From: Polaribacter sp.
Lineage (GTDB): Bacteria; Bacteroidota; Bacteroidia; Flavobacteriales; Flavobacteriaceae
Direction: 5' to 3'
Length of the DNA: 52,666 bases
NCBI GenBank assembly: GCA_029250685.1
Contig: JAQXEU010000021.1
Location: 1 to 52,666, forward strand
The position numbers and the translations under genes are program-made. The notes beneath the pieces are model-generated. The model was not told the DNA's origin and did not search any database. It saw only the letters and a list, made by a program, of their open reading frames with translations. Of the stretch, positions 9,228-16,404 are shown piece by piece. Within the stretch, counting starts at the first letter, position 1. Each line of letters opens with the position of its first letter.

Positions 9228-10106
9228 CTATTTTTTACTTTTCCCGAAACCATAAATAACTTGCCCCCATAGGCCTTGAGGAAAGCTTTCTTCTTCTGGA
9301 AAGCCTAATTCTATGGTTCCACTGTCTTCTGGAACATAGTTTGTTTTGAAAATATAATCCCATATACTTAAACTAATTCCGAAGTTAATTCCATTTGGTT
9401 TTCCTTCTGGCAAAGCTTTTACATGATGATATAAATGCATTACAGAATTGTTAAAGATGTATTTTAAAGGGCCCCAAGTAATTCTAACATTTGCATGATT
9501 TAAATGTCCGATTAGCACAGCAAAGAAGTGGATAAAGAAGGCTTGTTCAGGTTCTGCTCCTACTAACACCATTACTGCTAATGTTTTTAAAGGTTTGTAA
9601 AAAATGTTTTCCATCCAGTGATAACGTAAATGCGCGGCAAACCCCATTTCTTTAACAGAATGATGTACTTTATGAAATTTCCATAAAAACTCAAACTTAT
9701 GAAGTAAAACATGCGTAAACCATTGAACAAAATCATTAAGTATAAAGAAAATAAGAATAAATGCCCAAGTTGGCATTGCGCTTTTTTCTATCAACACAAA
9801 AGATGTAGATGTAATCCCAAAATTATTAAATACACTACCTAATATATCGTATAAACCAAATAATCCTATTTGGAAAATAAAAAAATTAAGATACATGTAT
9901 AGCCAATCGAGCCAGAAATCTCTTCTTATAGCTTTTTGATTTTTTCTCCAGGGAAATAATAATTCTAAACCCCAAACTAATAATGAGATAATTGTTAATC
10001 CCCAAAACCAGTTTTCATTCCAAGGTACTTCAAAAATAATTTGCTTCCATTGGTAATTAGCCATTCCAACGACTGTGTTTGTAAAAATTTCTAAATAGTT
10101 TTCCAT
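9228..10106 (-). CDS. Sterol desaturase / fatty acid hydroxylase family membrane protein
   Basis: A 292-residue integral membrane di-iron enzyme. The histidine clusters of the superfamily are present: HVLLH, HKVHHS and the late MHLYHHVK, plus H residues in RYHWMEN. About four to five hydrophobic segments surround them. The family inserts hydroxyl groups or double bonds into lipids, and no substrate can be assigned here. It is the last gene of a four-gene operon, 3 nt after the rhodanese gene. Its pairing with sulfite oxidation is unexplained; it may just share the transcript. Confidence 0.85.
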   Translation of the reverse strand: MENYLEIFTNTVVGMANYQWKQIIFEVPWNENWFWGLTIISLLVWGLELLFPWRKNQKAIRRDFWLDWLYMYLNFFIFQIGLFGLYDILGSVFNNFGITSTSFVLIEKSAMPTWAFILIFFILNDFVQWFTHVLLHKFEFLWKFHKVHHSVKEMGFAAHLRYHWMENIFYKPLKTLAVMVLVGAEPEQAFFIHFFAVLIGHLNHANVRITWGPLKYIFNNSVMHLYHHVKALPEGKPNGINFGISLSIWDYIFKTNYVPEDSGTIELGFPEEESFPQGLWGQVIYGFGKSKK

Positions 10107-10109
10107 TTT

Positions 10110-10994
10110 TTAATTGTCTTTGTTTAATAATAATTTTTCATAATAGCTCCATTCTGTCCAAGAACCATCATAATTTAATATATTTTTATACCCTAATATT
10201 TGTGTTAACACAAAAGTTGTATGTGCAGAACGAACTCCGCTATGACAGTAAACATATAGTGTGTCATTTTTATTTAATCCAGCATAAATTTCATTTAATT
10301 CAGCTTTTGATTTAATTTTTTTATCTCCATCATAATTAATTGCATTTGCCCAATCAATCAATTTACTCTTAGGTATTTTGCCTGCTTTAAAAGCACCTTT
10401 CTTTATATATTCTCCTAAAAACTCTTCTTTTGTTCTAGTATCAATTAGCATAGAATTATTATTTATTGCATGTTGAATTTGTTTTTTAGAAGCGAAAAAC
10501 TGAGTATTTGTTCCTTTAAACCTAAATTCTGAAGGTGCATATTTTTTATTTTCTTTTGTTAGCGAAATTGAAGCGTTTTTGATGGTCGTTAAACCTCCGT
10601 TAAGTAATTTTACATTTTTAAAACTGTAATACTGTAAAACCCACCATAATCTTGCTGCATCACACAAACCTTTATCATCATAAAGCAAAAGTGTGTCATC
10701 CTTTTCAATACCAAGATTACTGAATAAATTCTCTAATTGTTTTTTGTTTGCTTTCATTCCTCCATAAGGAAATGAAGCATCTTCAATATCAGTTCTCCAG
10801 ATATTTAAAGCATTATTAACATGACCTTCTTGAAAATCTTTTAATTTTCTAAAATCTATAACCTTTGTTGATTTTAATTTAGATAAAGTTACAAACTCAT
10901 CGATTTCAATTAAATAGTTTTCTGTAACTTTTTCAGAATTACACCCCAAAAGAACAGCTACAAGAAAAACTAATAAACTATTCTTTAAGTTCAT
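10110..10994 (-). CDS. Tandem-rhodanese sulfurtransferase lipoprotein (SseA-like)
   Basis: A 294-residue thiosulfate/3-mercaptopyruvate-type sulfurtransferase. The N-terminus is a lipoprotein signal with lipobox LLGC (Cys18), so it faces the periplasm. Two rhodanese domains follow (about 30-145 and 165-290). The first lacks the active-site cysteine loop, keeping only LLLYDDKGLCDAARLWW. The second carries the catalytic Cys in VYCHSGVRSAHT. This is the normal inactive-then-active layout. The loop CHSGVR differs from the CGSGVT of classical mercaptopyruvate enzymes, so the donor is uncertain. The gene overlaps the cytochrome gene by 17 nt. Next to a sulfite oxidase it plausibly generates or consumes sulfite and thiosulfate. 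Confidence 0.85.
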   Translation of the reverse strand: MNLKNSLLVFLVAVLLGCNSEKVTENYLIEIDEFVTLSKLKSTKVIDFRKLKDFQEGHVNNALNIWRTDIEDASFPYGGMKANKKQLENLFSNLGIEKDDTLLLYDDKGLCDAARLWWVLQYYSFKNVKLLNGGLTTIKNASISLTKENKKYAPSEFRFKGTNTQFFASKKQIQHAINNNSMLIDTRTKEEFLGEYIKKGAFKAGKIPKSKLIDWANAINYDGDKKIKSKAELNEIYAGLNKNDTLYVYCHSGVRSAHTTFVLTQILGYKNILNYDGSWTEWSYYEKLLLNKDN

Positions 10995-11445
10995 ACCAAT
11001 TTAAATTCGTTAAACTTGCTCTTCTACCTTTTTTAATAGGTGGATAATTCTTTACTAAATAATCAACAATAATTTTCTGATTAGGACCTAACTCCCATAA
11101 ATTCTGTGTTTGTTGCATCCATTTAATAGTAGCATTCCAACGGTCAGTATTCATTCTATTTTGAATAACTAATTTTGATGAATGACAAGTTGTACAGTTA
11201 TTTACAACAGTCATTAAACCATCATCTTCAACAAATCCAGTTCTTATATGAATTCCGTCTACAATTAAATCTTCATCAACTATTTCAACAAGGTCTTTAT
11301 TGCTAGCATTCAGAAAATTTAAATTTGGGTCATAAACTCTTAAATATAATAAACCAATAGAAATGAATAAGCATATAGCTGCCAAATACGCTAGTCTTTC
11401 TGCTTTCTTTAAAAGCTTTTTATATTCACTAGATGAAGGTTCCAT
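10978..11445 (-). CDS. Membrane-anchored monoheme cytochrome c, sulfite dehydrogenase electron acceptor (SorB-like)
   Basis: A 155-residue cytochrome with one N-terminal membrane anchor (about residues 17-36, LAYLAAICLFISIGLLYLRV) and one heme c attachment motif, CTTCH, near residue 80. The C-terminal stretch WMQQTQNLWELGPNQ and the following YLVKNYPP resemble the end of SorB-type cytochromes, where a Met supplies the second heme ligand. It begins 1 nt after the sulfite oxidase gene and overlaps the rhodanese gene by 17 nt. The obvious role is to take electrons from the molybdenum subunit and pass them to the respiratory chain. The role is inferred from the neighbour and the motif. Confidence 0.85.
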   Translation of the reverse strand: MEPSSSEYKKLLKKAERLAYLAAICLFISIGLLYLRVYDPNLNFLNASNKDLVEIVDEDLIVDGIHIRTGFVEDDGLMTVVNNCTTCHSSKLVIQNRMNTDRWNATIKWMQQTQNLWELGPNQKIIVDYLVKNYPPIKKGRRASLTNLNWYELKE

Positions 11446-11446
11446 T

Positions 11447-12667
11447 TTATTTAACTTTTACTGCAATTCTGTGACATGCATTATTTAAATAACCTTTTGG
11501 ATTCCAACCAGGCAATAACATTGGTTGAGCCATATTATTTGAATCAGTTGCTCTTGCCCAAATTTCATAATAGCCAACTTTTGGAAAATTAATTGTAGCA
11601 TTAAAATGTTGCCAAGCTAAACGGTTTACTGGTTTATTAATTTCACATTGAGTCCATGTTGACCCAAAATCTATTGAATACTCCATTTTAGAAACTTGTA
11701 AATCACCAGCCCAAGCATGTCCATTAATTTTTAACGCTGCGCCTTTTTTAATTATCGCTCCAGATTGTGGAGATGTAATTAATGACTTTACTGGCATAGA
11801 TTCAATAATTTTCATGTCTTCATCCTTCACTTTTTCTCCAGGAGAAACAGGGTTTTTCGGTACTCTATATGCAGTTCCAGTCATTTTAGTGCCGTCATGT
11901 TCTTTATTTCTGACACTTATTCTATTAATCCATTTTCCAGAAACAGAAGCTGGCCAACCACCTGCAACTAATCGCAATGGAAAACCATGGGAGATTGGAA
12001 TTTTTTTACCATTCATTTTAAAAGCAATTAAAGTTTCATCTTCAAGTGCTTTTCTCATTGGTGCTCCTCTTGAGATTGGTTCTTTGGTAGCGTCTCCACT
12101 CAAATGCGTATCTGCTGCATTATAACCAATATAAACTGCATCATTTTTAATACCAACATCTTCTAAAACATCTTTTAAACGAACTCCTGTCCAAGTAGCA
12201 CAACTAACAGCTCCAACTGTCCACTGATTTCCTTTTGCCGGTGGATCAAATTCACTTCTACCGTTCCCTCCACATTCTAAAGTTAATTGATACGTGTGTT
12301 GCTTAAATTTAGATTTTAATTCATTTAATGTATAGGTTTTTTTATTTTTCACGGATTCTCCATCAATAGTAAGCGTCCATGTTTTTTCATTTATATCTTC
12401 TGGAATTACGCCATTATTTCTAATAAACATTTTACTATTTGGAGTAATATTATCATTTAACAGATGTGCCTTAGCTTCAATGTTCCATGGTTTATCATTT
12501 AATATAACCATTTCATTATCTAAATTGAAAAGTTTAAAGGGATCGTTTTCTTGAAGTGCTAAAGGTTTGTAATCTTTAAGCATGTTGCTTCCAAAGACAA
12601 TTTCAGTACCTATAAGTGCAGCTAAAGAAGTAAGTGAAGCTTTTTTAATAAATTTTCTTCTTTCCAT
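11447..12667 (-). CDS. Periplasmic molybdopterin sulfite oxidase / sulfite dehydrogenase (SorA-like)
   Basis: A 406-residue enzyme that oxidises sulfite to sulfate. The N-terminus is a Tat signal (MERRKFIKKASLTSLAALIG, with the twin arginines at 3-4), fitting a folded molybdenum protein exported to the periplasm. The oxidoreductase molybdopterin-binding domain (about 70-260) carries the cysteine that coordinates Mo in LTLECGGNGRS, and the later GGWPASVSGKWINRI. The C-terminal Mo-co dimerisation domain (about 280-400) is complete. It is the first gene of the operon with the cytochrome, rhodanese and sterol desaturase. A perfect palindrome at 12715-12730 and a TACTTTTA box at 12686-12693 precede it. 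Confidence 0.9.
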   Translation of the reverse strand: MERRKFIKKASLTSLAALIGTEIVFGSNMLKDYKPLALQENDPFKLFNLDNEMVILNDKPWNIEAKAHLLNDNITPNSKMFIRNNGVIPEDINEKTWTLTIDGESVKNKKTYTLNELKSKFKQHTYQLTLECGGNGRSEFDPPAKGNQWTVGAVSCATWTGVRLKDVLEDVGIKNDAVYIGYNAADTHLSGDATKEPISRGAPMRKALEDETLIAFKMNGKKIPISHGFPLRLVAGGWPASVSGKWINRISVRNKEHDGTKMTGTAYRVPKNPVSPGEKVKDEDMKIIESMPVKSLITSPQSGAIIKKGAALKINGHAWAGDLQVSKMEYSIDFGSTWTQCEINKPVNRLAWQHFNATINFPKVGYYEIWARATDSNNMAQPMLLPGWNPKGYLNNACHRIAVKVK

Positions 12668-12685
12668 AAAATAAAGATTAAAGGT

Positions 12686-12693
12686 TAAAAGTA
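12686..12693 (-). promoter_or_regulatory. Candidate -7 box of the sulfite oxidation operon
   Basis: TACTTTTA on the minus strand matches TAnnTTT and misses only the final G. It lies 18 nt before the ATG at 12667. Its centre is 33 nt from the centre of the palindrome at 12715-12730, which would put the palindrome near -41, the class II activator position. Confidence 0.45.
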
Positions 12694-12714
12694 TTAAACT
12701 CCTTGTAATTATAA

Positions 12715-12730
12715 TGTAACAATTGTTACA
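12715..12730. promoter_or_regulatory. Perfect 16-bp CRP/FNR-type palindrome upstream of the sulfite oxidation operon
   Basis: TGTAAC-AATT-GTTACA is fully symmetrical and lies 47 nt before the sulfite oxidase ATG, just past the stop codon of the EamA gene. The half-sites recur exactly at 21965-21980. The 6-4-6 geometry is that of CRP/FNR-family dimers. The identity of the regulator is an inference. Confidence 0.65.
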
Positions 12731-12733
12731 ATT

Positions 12734-13636
12734 TTATGTTTTCTTAGAATTTTTATTAGAGTTTATAAAGTAAACTCCCAATAATAAAACTAAAGCAGCA
12801 ATGATAGATTGAAAAGAAATTTGTTCACCTAAAATATACCAACCTAATAATAGTGCAATAATTGGATTTACATATGCAGAAGTTGCTACTTTTTCTGGAG
12901 AAACTTTTTTTAGTAAAAAATTAAACGCTGTAAATGCAATAATACTTCCAAAGATTACTAATAGCAACATTGAAATAGATGTTTCATTGTTCCACAATAA
13001 TGGTGATTTCCACTCTTCTCCAACAATTAAACTAAATAGAAATAATAAAACTCCGGCAACAAACATTTGATAGCCAGAATTCACAAAATAACTTTTGTGC
13101 ATATCTGCTTTAGAAACAAAAATACTTGCAGAAGCCCAACTAAGAATACAAGTTGCAATCATAAAAACGCCCAGTAACGAGTTTTCTCCTTTGGTGATTT
13201 CTTGTTGACTTACCAATAAAAAAATTCCAGTAATTCCTAATGCAACACCAAATAAAGACATTTTATGAATTTTTTGTCCATAGATAATTCGCATTAAAAT
13301 TAATACAACTAATGGCATTGATGATGCTTCTAGTGCAGCAAAACCAGAATCTACATACTGTAAAGCCCAAACAAAAACCCCATTTCCATAAACTAAAAAT
13401 AAAAATCCAGCAAGTGTATTATTTAACAATTGCTTTCTAGTGATTTTTAAAGGAAGTTTTAAAAACTTAGCAATAACTAGAATTAAAAAACCCGCAAAAG
13501 TAAATCGAGTTGCTGATAAAAATAATGGAGAAATTTCTTGAACAGCAATTTTATTCAATAAATAAGTGGATCCCCAAATAACATAAATGGCAAAAAAAGC
13601 TAAAACTATTAAAATAGTTTCTTTAGAAAATTTCAT
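12734..13636 (-). CDS. EamA-family (DMT superfamily) transporter
   Basis: A 300-residue inner-membrane transporter with ten hydrophobic helices in two EamA repeats (about 8-140 and 155-290). The opening helix IYVIWGSTYLLNKIAV and the Pro/Glu motifs at repeat ends (for example LGWYILGEQISFQ) are typical. Family members export amino acids or other metabolites, and the substrate is not readable here. It starts 26 nt after the helicase stop codon on the same strand and probably shares its transcript. The stop is immediately followed by the palindrome belonging to the next operon. Confidence 0.88.
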   Translation of the reverse strand: MKFSKETILIVLAFFAIYVIWGSTYLLNKIAVQEISPLFLSATRFTFAGFLILVIAKFLKLPLKITRKQLLNNTLAGFLFLVYGNGVFVWALQYVDSGFAALEASSMPLVVLILMRIIYGQKIHKMSLFGVALGITGIFLLVSQQEITKGENSLLGVFMIATCILSWASASIFVSKADMHKSYFVNSGYQMFVAGVLLFLFSLIVGEEWKSPLLWNNETSISMLLLVIFGSIIAFTAFNFLLKKVSPEKVATSAYVNPIIALLLGWYILGEQISFQSIIAALVLLLGVYFINSNKNSKKT

Positions 13637-13662
13637 AAATAACTTTTTTGCTTTATTATAAA

Positions 13663-15219
13663 TTATTCAGCGGATCTTCCGTGAATTTCTTCAAACATTT
13701 CATCAAAATTAGCTCTTAAAAACAATCTCAGTTTTGTTCTGTAATCGTTTTTTAACCAATCCATAAAATTGTGTGTGCTTTTACTAATGCATTTAGAATA
13801 ACGCTGTAGCCTAAAATCGATATCATCCCCTAATTTCTTTGCTAAATCAATAGCATCGTAGACATCTTCACTATTTTCAATACATATTTTTGCGTGATGC
13901 AATAGCGATTTTTCTAACACCACTTTAGTAGATTGTCTGTTTTTTAAAGAATCTAAATAGGTTTGTTTCACATCAAAAGTTATGTCTTTAGAATTCGCAA
14001 ACTCTGCACGTAAAGCTTCTGGCATATCATAGGCAAAAGTTTCTTCTAACTCTTCATCATTCAATAATTTCTCTAAATAGAAATTTGGTGATCTAAAGAT
14101 TTGTTGCCAATCTAAATCTGCTCCCCAAGGACCAAATCTGTGAAAGTTGTTACCTAAATCAATAATATTAAAATGCGGCTTATTTTTTAAAATCCTTGAC
14201 CCTCTACCAATCATTTGATAATATAAAGTCAACGATTTTGTTGCTCTGTTTAAAATGATAGATTCTACCGTTGGTTCATCAAAACCAGTAGTTAAAATAC
14301 TTACGGATGTTAAAATGGCATTTGGAGTCATCTTAAACCATTTTAAGATAAATGCTCTTTCCTTTTTGGTTGCTGTATTGTCTAAATGTGCAATTGGATA
14401 ACCTGCTGCTTTAAAGGTTTCATAAACGTGAATAGAAGTATTAATTCCGTTATTGAAAATCAATGTTTTCTTTCCTTTAGATCTTTCTTCGTAAGACTGT
14501 AATAATTTACCAAGCATCATTGTATTTGAGTACAAATCCTCTGATGATTTCACTGTATAATCTCCATTAGAACCAACAACTAAAGAAGTCAATCCAACAT
14601 TATATGAGAACGTTTTTGCTTGTGCTAAAAACTCATTTTCTATTAAAGACTCTATCGTTTCACCAACAATTAACTCATTGTAATTGTCTTTCATTGGTAG
14701 TTTAATATTAGAACTTAAAGGTGTTGCAGTAACTCCAAGGATAAAAGATTTATCGAAAAACTTAAACAACTTTGTAAACGAATTGTAATGCGCTTCATCA
14801 ATAATTACCAAACCGATATCAGAAATATCCAATTTATCATCATTTAAACGATTATTCAACGTTTCAACCATGGCAACAAAACAAGAATAATCAGCTTGAT
14901 CATCTAATTTTGCTGTACTATCAATTACTTTATTAACTACACCAAAATCTGTTAACATAGAAGAAGTTTGCTTACACAACTCAATTCTATGCGTCATCAC
15001 TAAAACTTTCTTTTGATGATGCTTTAGATACTGTCTAACCATTTCTGAAAAAATTACCGTTTTTCCACCACCAGTTGGTAATTGATACAATAAATGATAA
15101 TCTTCAGGAGCACTTTCAAAAAGTTTAAAAATTTTATTGATAGCTCCTTTTTGATAACTATATAAGTCTTTACCAGTTTTACGTTCTTCTAGTTCTGTAG
15201 TTTCGATAATTTCAGACAT
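13663..15219 (-). CDS. DEAD/DEAH-box superfamily 2 helicase (RadD/SSL2-like)
   Basis: A 518-residue ATP-dependent nucleic-acid helicase. The N-terminal RecA lobe has Walker A in LPTGGGKTVIF, motif Ia VMTHRIEL, DEAH as the Walker B box and VTATP as motif III. The second lobe has the motif V region SILTTGFDEPTVE and motif VI QMIGRGSRI. The C-terminal 130 residues are unassigned. A longer frame reaches 15297, but I chose the ATG at 15219 (MSEIIETTELE) because a TACTTTTG box lies at 15245-15252, between the two possible starts. The family (YejH/RadD type) acts in DNA repair; that role here is inferred. It probably leads an operon with the EamA gene. Confidence 0.87.
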   Translation of the reverse strand: MSEIIETTELEERKTGKDLYSYQKGAINKIFKLFESAPEDYHLLYQLPTGGGKTVIFSEMVRQYLKHHQKKVLVMTHRIELCKQTSSMLTDFGVVNKVIDSTAKLDDQADYSCFVAMVETLNNRLNDDKLDISDIGLVIIDEAHYNSFTKLFKFFDKSFILGVTATPLSSNIKLPMKDNYNELIVGETIESLIENEFLAQAKTFSYNVGLTSLVVGSNGDYTVKSSEDLYSNTMMLGKLLQSYEERSKGKKTLIFNNGINTSIHVYETFKAAGYPIAHLDNTATKKERAFILKWFKMTPNAILTSVSILTTGFDEPTVESIILNRATKSLTLYYQMIGRGSRILKNKPHFNIIDLGNNFHRFGPWGADLDWQQIFRSPNFYLEKLLNDEELEETFAYDMPEALRAEFANSKDITFDVKQTYLDSLKNRQSTKVVLEKSLLHHAKICIENSEDVYDAIDLAKKLGDDIDFRLQRYSKCISKSTHNFMDWLKNDYRTKLRLFLRANFDEMFEEIHGRSAE

Positions 15220-15244
15220 AAATAATATTATAGTTAGGAAGCTG

Positions 15245-15252
15245 CAAAAGTA
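15245..15252 (-). promoter_or_regulatory. -7 promoter box of the helicase gene
   Basis: TACTTTTG on the minus strand fits TAnnTTTG. It lies 25 nt before the ATG at 15219, so it excludes the longer alternative start at 15297. Confidence 0.6.
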
Positions 15253-15372
15253 CGTTGTTTTTAAGGTTTTTAACGAATAAATCACCAAAAAAAGCATTCA
15301 TAAATACTAGATTTCTGAAATTTTAAGATTTTAACTATCTTGTAACTTTATTAACCAATAAAAATTATACAA

Positions 15373-15810
15373 ATGTCAGAATCAACAAACAAACCAAATC
15401 CTATATTTTGGATGATTGGAATTATTGCATTATTATGGAATTCGATGGGTGTCGATGCTTATATTCAACAAGCATATAATACTGAAAGACATCAAGCAAT
15501 GTATCCAGAACCGAAACAATTAGAAATTGTAAACAATTTGCCCTCTTGGCTCACTGCAGTTTTTGCTATAGCAGTTTTTGCGGGACTTCTTGGATGTATT
15601 TTAATGTTGTTTAAAAAGAAAATGGCAAACTTATTCTTTAAATTTTCTTTATTTGCTGTAATCATCCAAACTATTTATAATTTATTTATAAATGAAGGTA
15701 AAGATATGTATGGTGCTTTTGAATACAGTATGCTAATTTCTATACCAATTGCAGCAATCTTTTTAATGTTATATTCTAAAAAATCTACTGAAAAAGGTTG
15801 GTTGTCATAA
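15373..15810 (+). CDS. Small four-helix membrane protein of unknown function
   Basis: I do not recognise a characterised family. The 145 residues contain four hydrophobic segments (about 11-28, 60-80, 87-105 and 117-136), with a soluble loop between the first and second holding GVDAYIQQAY and MYPEPKQ. The C-terminus is short and basic. It stands alone, is transcribed divergently from the helicase, and ends at a bidirectional terminator shared with the MaoC gene. Similar small proteins are common in flavobacteria and usually annotated as hypothetical. Confidence 0.7.
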   Translation: MSESTNKPNPIFWMIGIIALLWNSMGVDAYIQQAYNTERHQAMYPEPKQLEIVNNLPSWLTAVFAIAVFAGLLGCILMLFKKKMANLFFKFSLFAVIIQTIYNLFINEGKDMYGAFEYSMLISIPIAAIFLMLYSKKSTEKGWLS

Positions 15811-15833
15811 TATATTAAACTGAATGAAATTAT

Positions 15834-15866
15834 AAAAACCACTTAAGAATTTGAGTGGTTTTTTTT
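15834..15866. terminator. Bidirectional terminator between two convergent genes
   Basis: AAAACCACT and AGTGGTTTT form the stem around a ten-base loop, with A-rich and T-rich flanks on either side. It serves the membrane protein gene ending at 15810 and, in reverse, the MaoC gene ending at 15865. Confidence 0.85.
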
Positions 15867-16326
15867 ATTCAAATAATAGTGTTAGAAACTCAGCAATACA
15901 AGCAGGTTTCTCTTCTCCTTCTATTTCTACAAAACAAGAAAATGTTACTTTGATTCCGTTTTTATGATCTTCAATGTTTTTAATAGAACTCTTTAATCGG
16001 ATATTAGAATTTACAGGTACAGGATTTGCGAATCGAACCATATTTAGTCCATAATTTAAACCCAATTTAATACTATCAATTTGAATTAAATCTTCCAAAA
16101 ACTTTGATAATAAAGCAACTGACATAAACCCGTGCGCAATGGTACTTTTAAAAGGAGATTCTCTTTTAGCACGCTCAACATCAACATGAACCCATTGTTT
16201 ATCTAGGGTCGCATTTGCAAAATCATCAATCATTTGCTGAGTAACACAAATCCAATTAGAAGTTGGTAATTCTTTACCAATCATTGTTTTAAACTCCGTT
16301 ACATTTTTAAATAGTAAAGTTTTCAT
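15865..16326 (-). CDS. MaoC-like (R)-hydratase / dehydratase, hotdog fold
   Basis: A 153-residue protein of the MaoC/PhaJ-like enoyl-CoA hydratase family. The catalytic motif is seen as FANATLDKQWVHVDVERA (Asp-x4-His pattern) followed by STIAHGFMSVALLSKF, which is the conserved GF/HG element. The family hydrates trans-2-enoyl-CoA to (R)-3-hydroxyacyl-CoA. It stands alone, convergent with the gene on its left and divergent from the S41 gene. The native acyl chain length cannot be read from the sequence. Confidence 0.85.
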   Translation of the reverse strand: MKTLLFKNVTEFKTMIGKELPTSNWICVTQQMIDDFANATLDKQWVHVDVERAKRESPFKSTIAHGFMSVALLSKFLEDLIQIDSIKLGLNYGLNMVRFANPVPVNSNIRLKSSIKNIEDHKNGIKVTFSCFVEIEGEEKPACIAEFLTLLFE

Positions 16327-16404
16327 TTTGTGAAGATAAAATTATTCTAGAAATAAATAATTTTCAAAATAAATGAATTATTTTAGTTGAAAATTAAAAA
16401 AAAC

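Noticed and set aside
15220..15297. The 26 extra N-terminal residues of the helicase frame starting at 15297
   Set aside because: A TACTTTTG -7 box lies inside this stretch and the residues resemble a chance hydrophobic extension; the ATG at 15219 is used.
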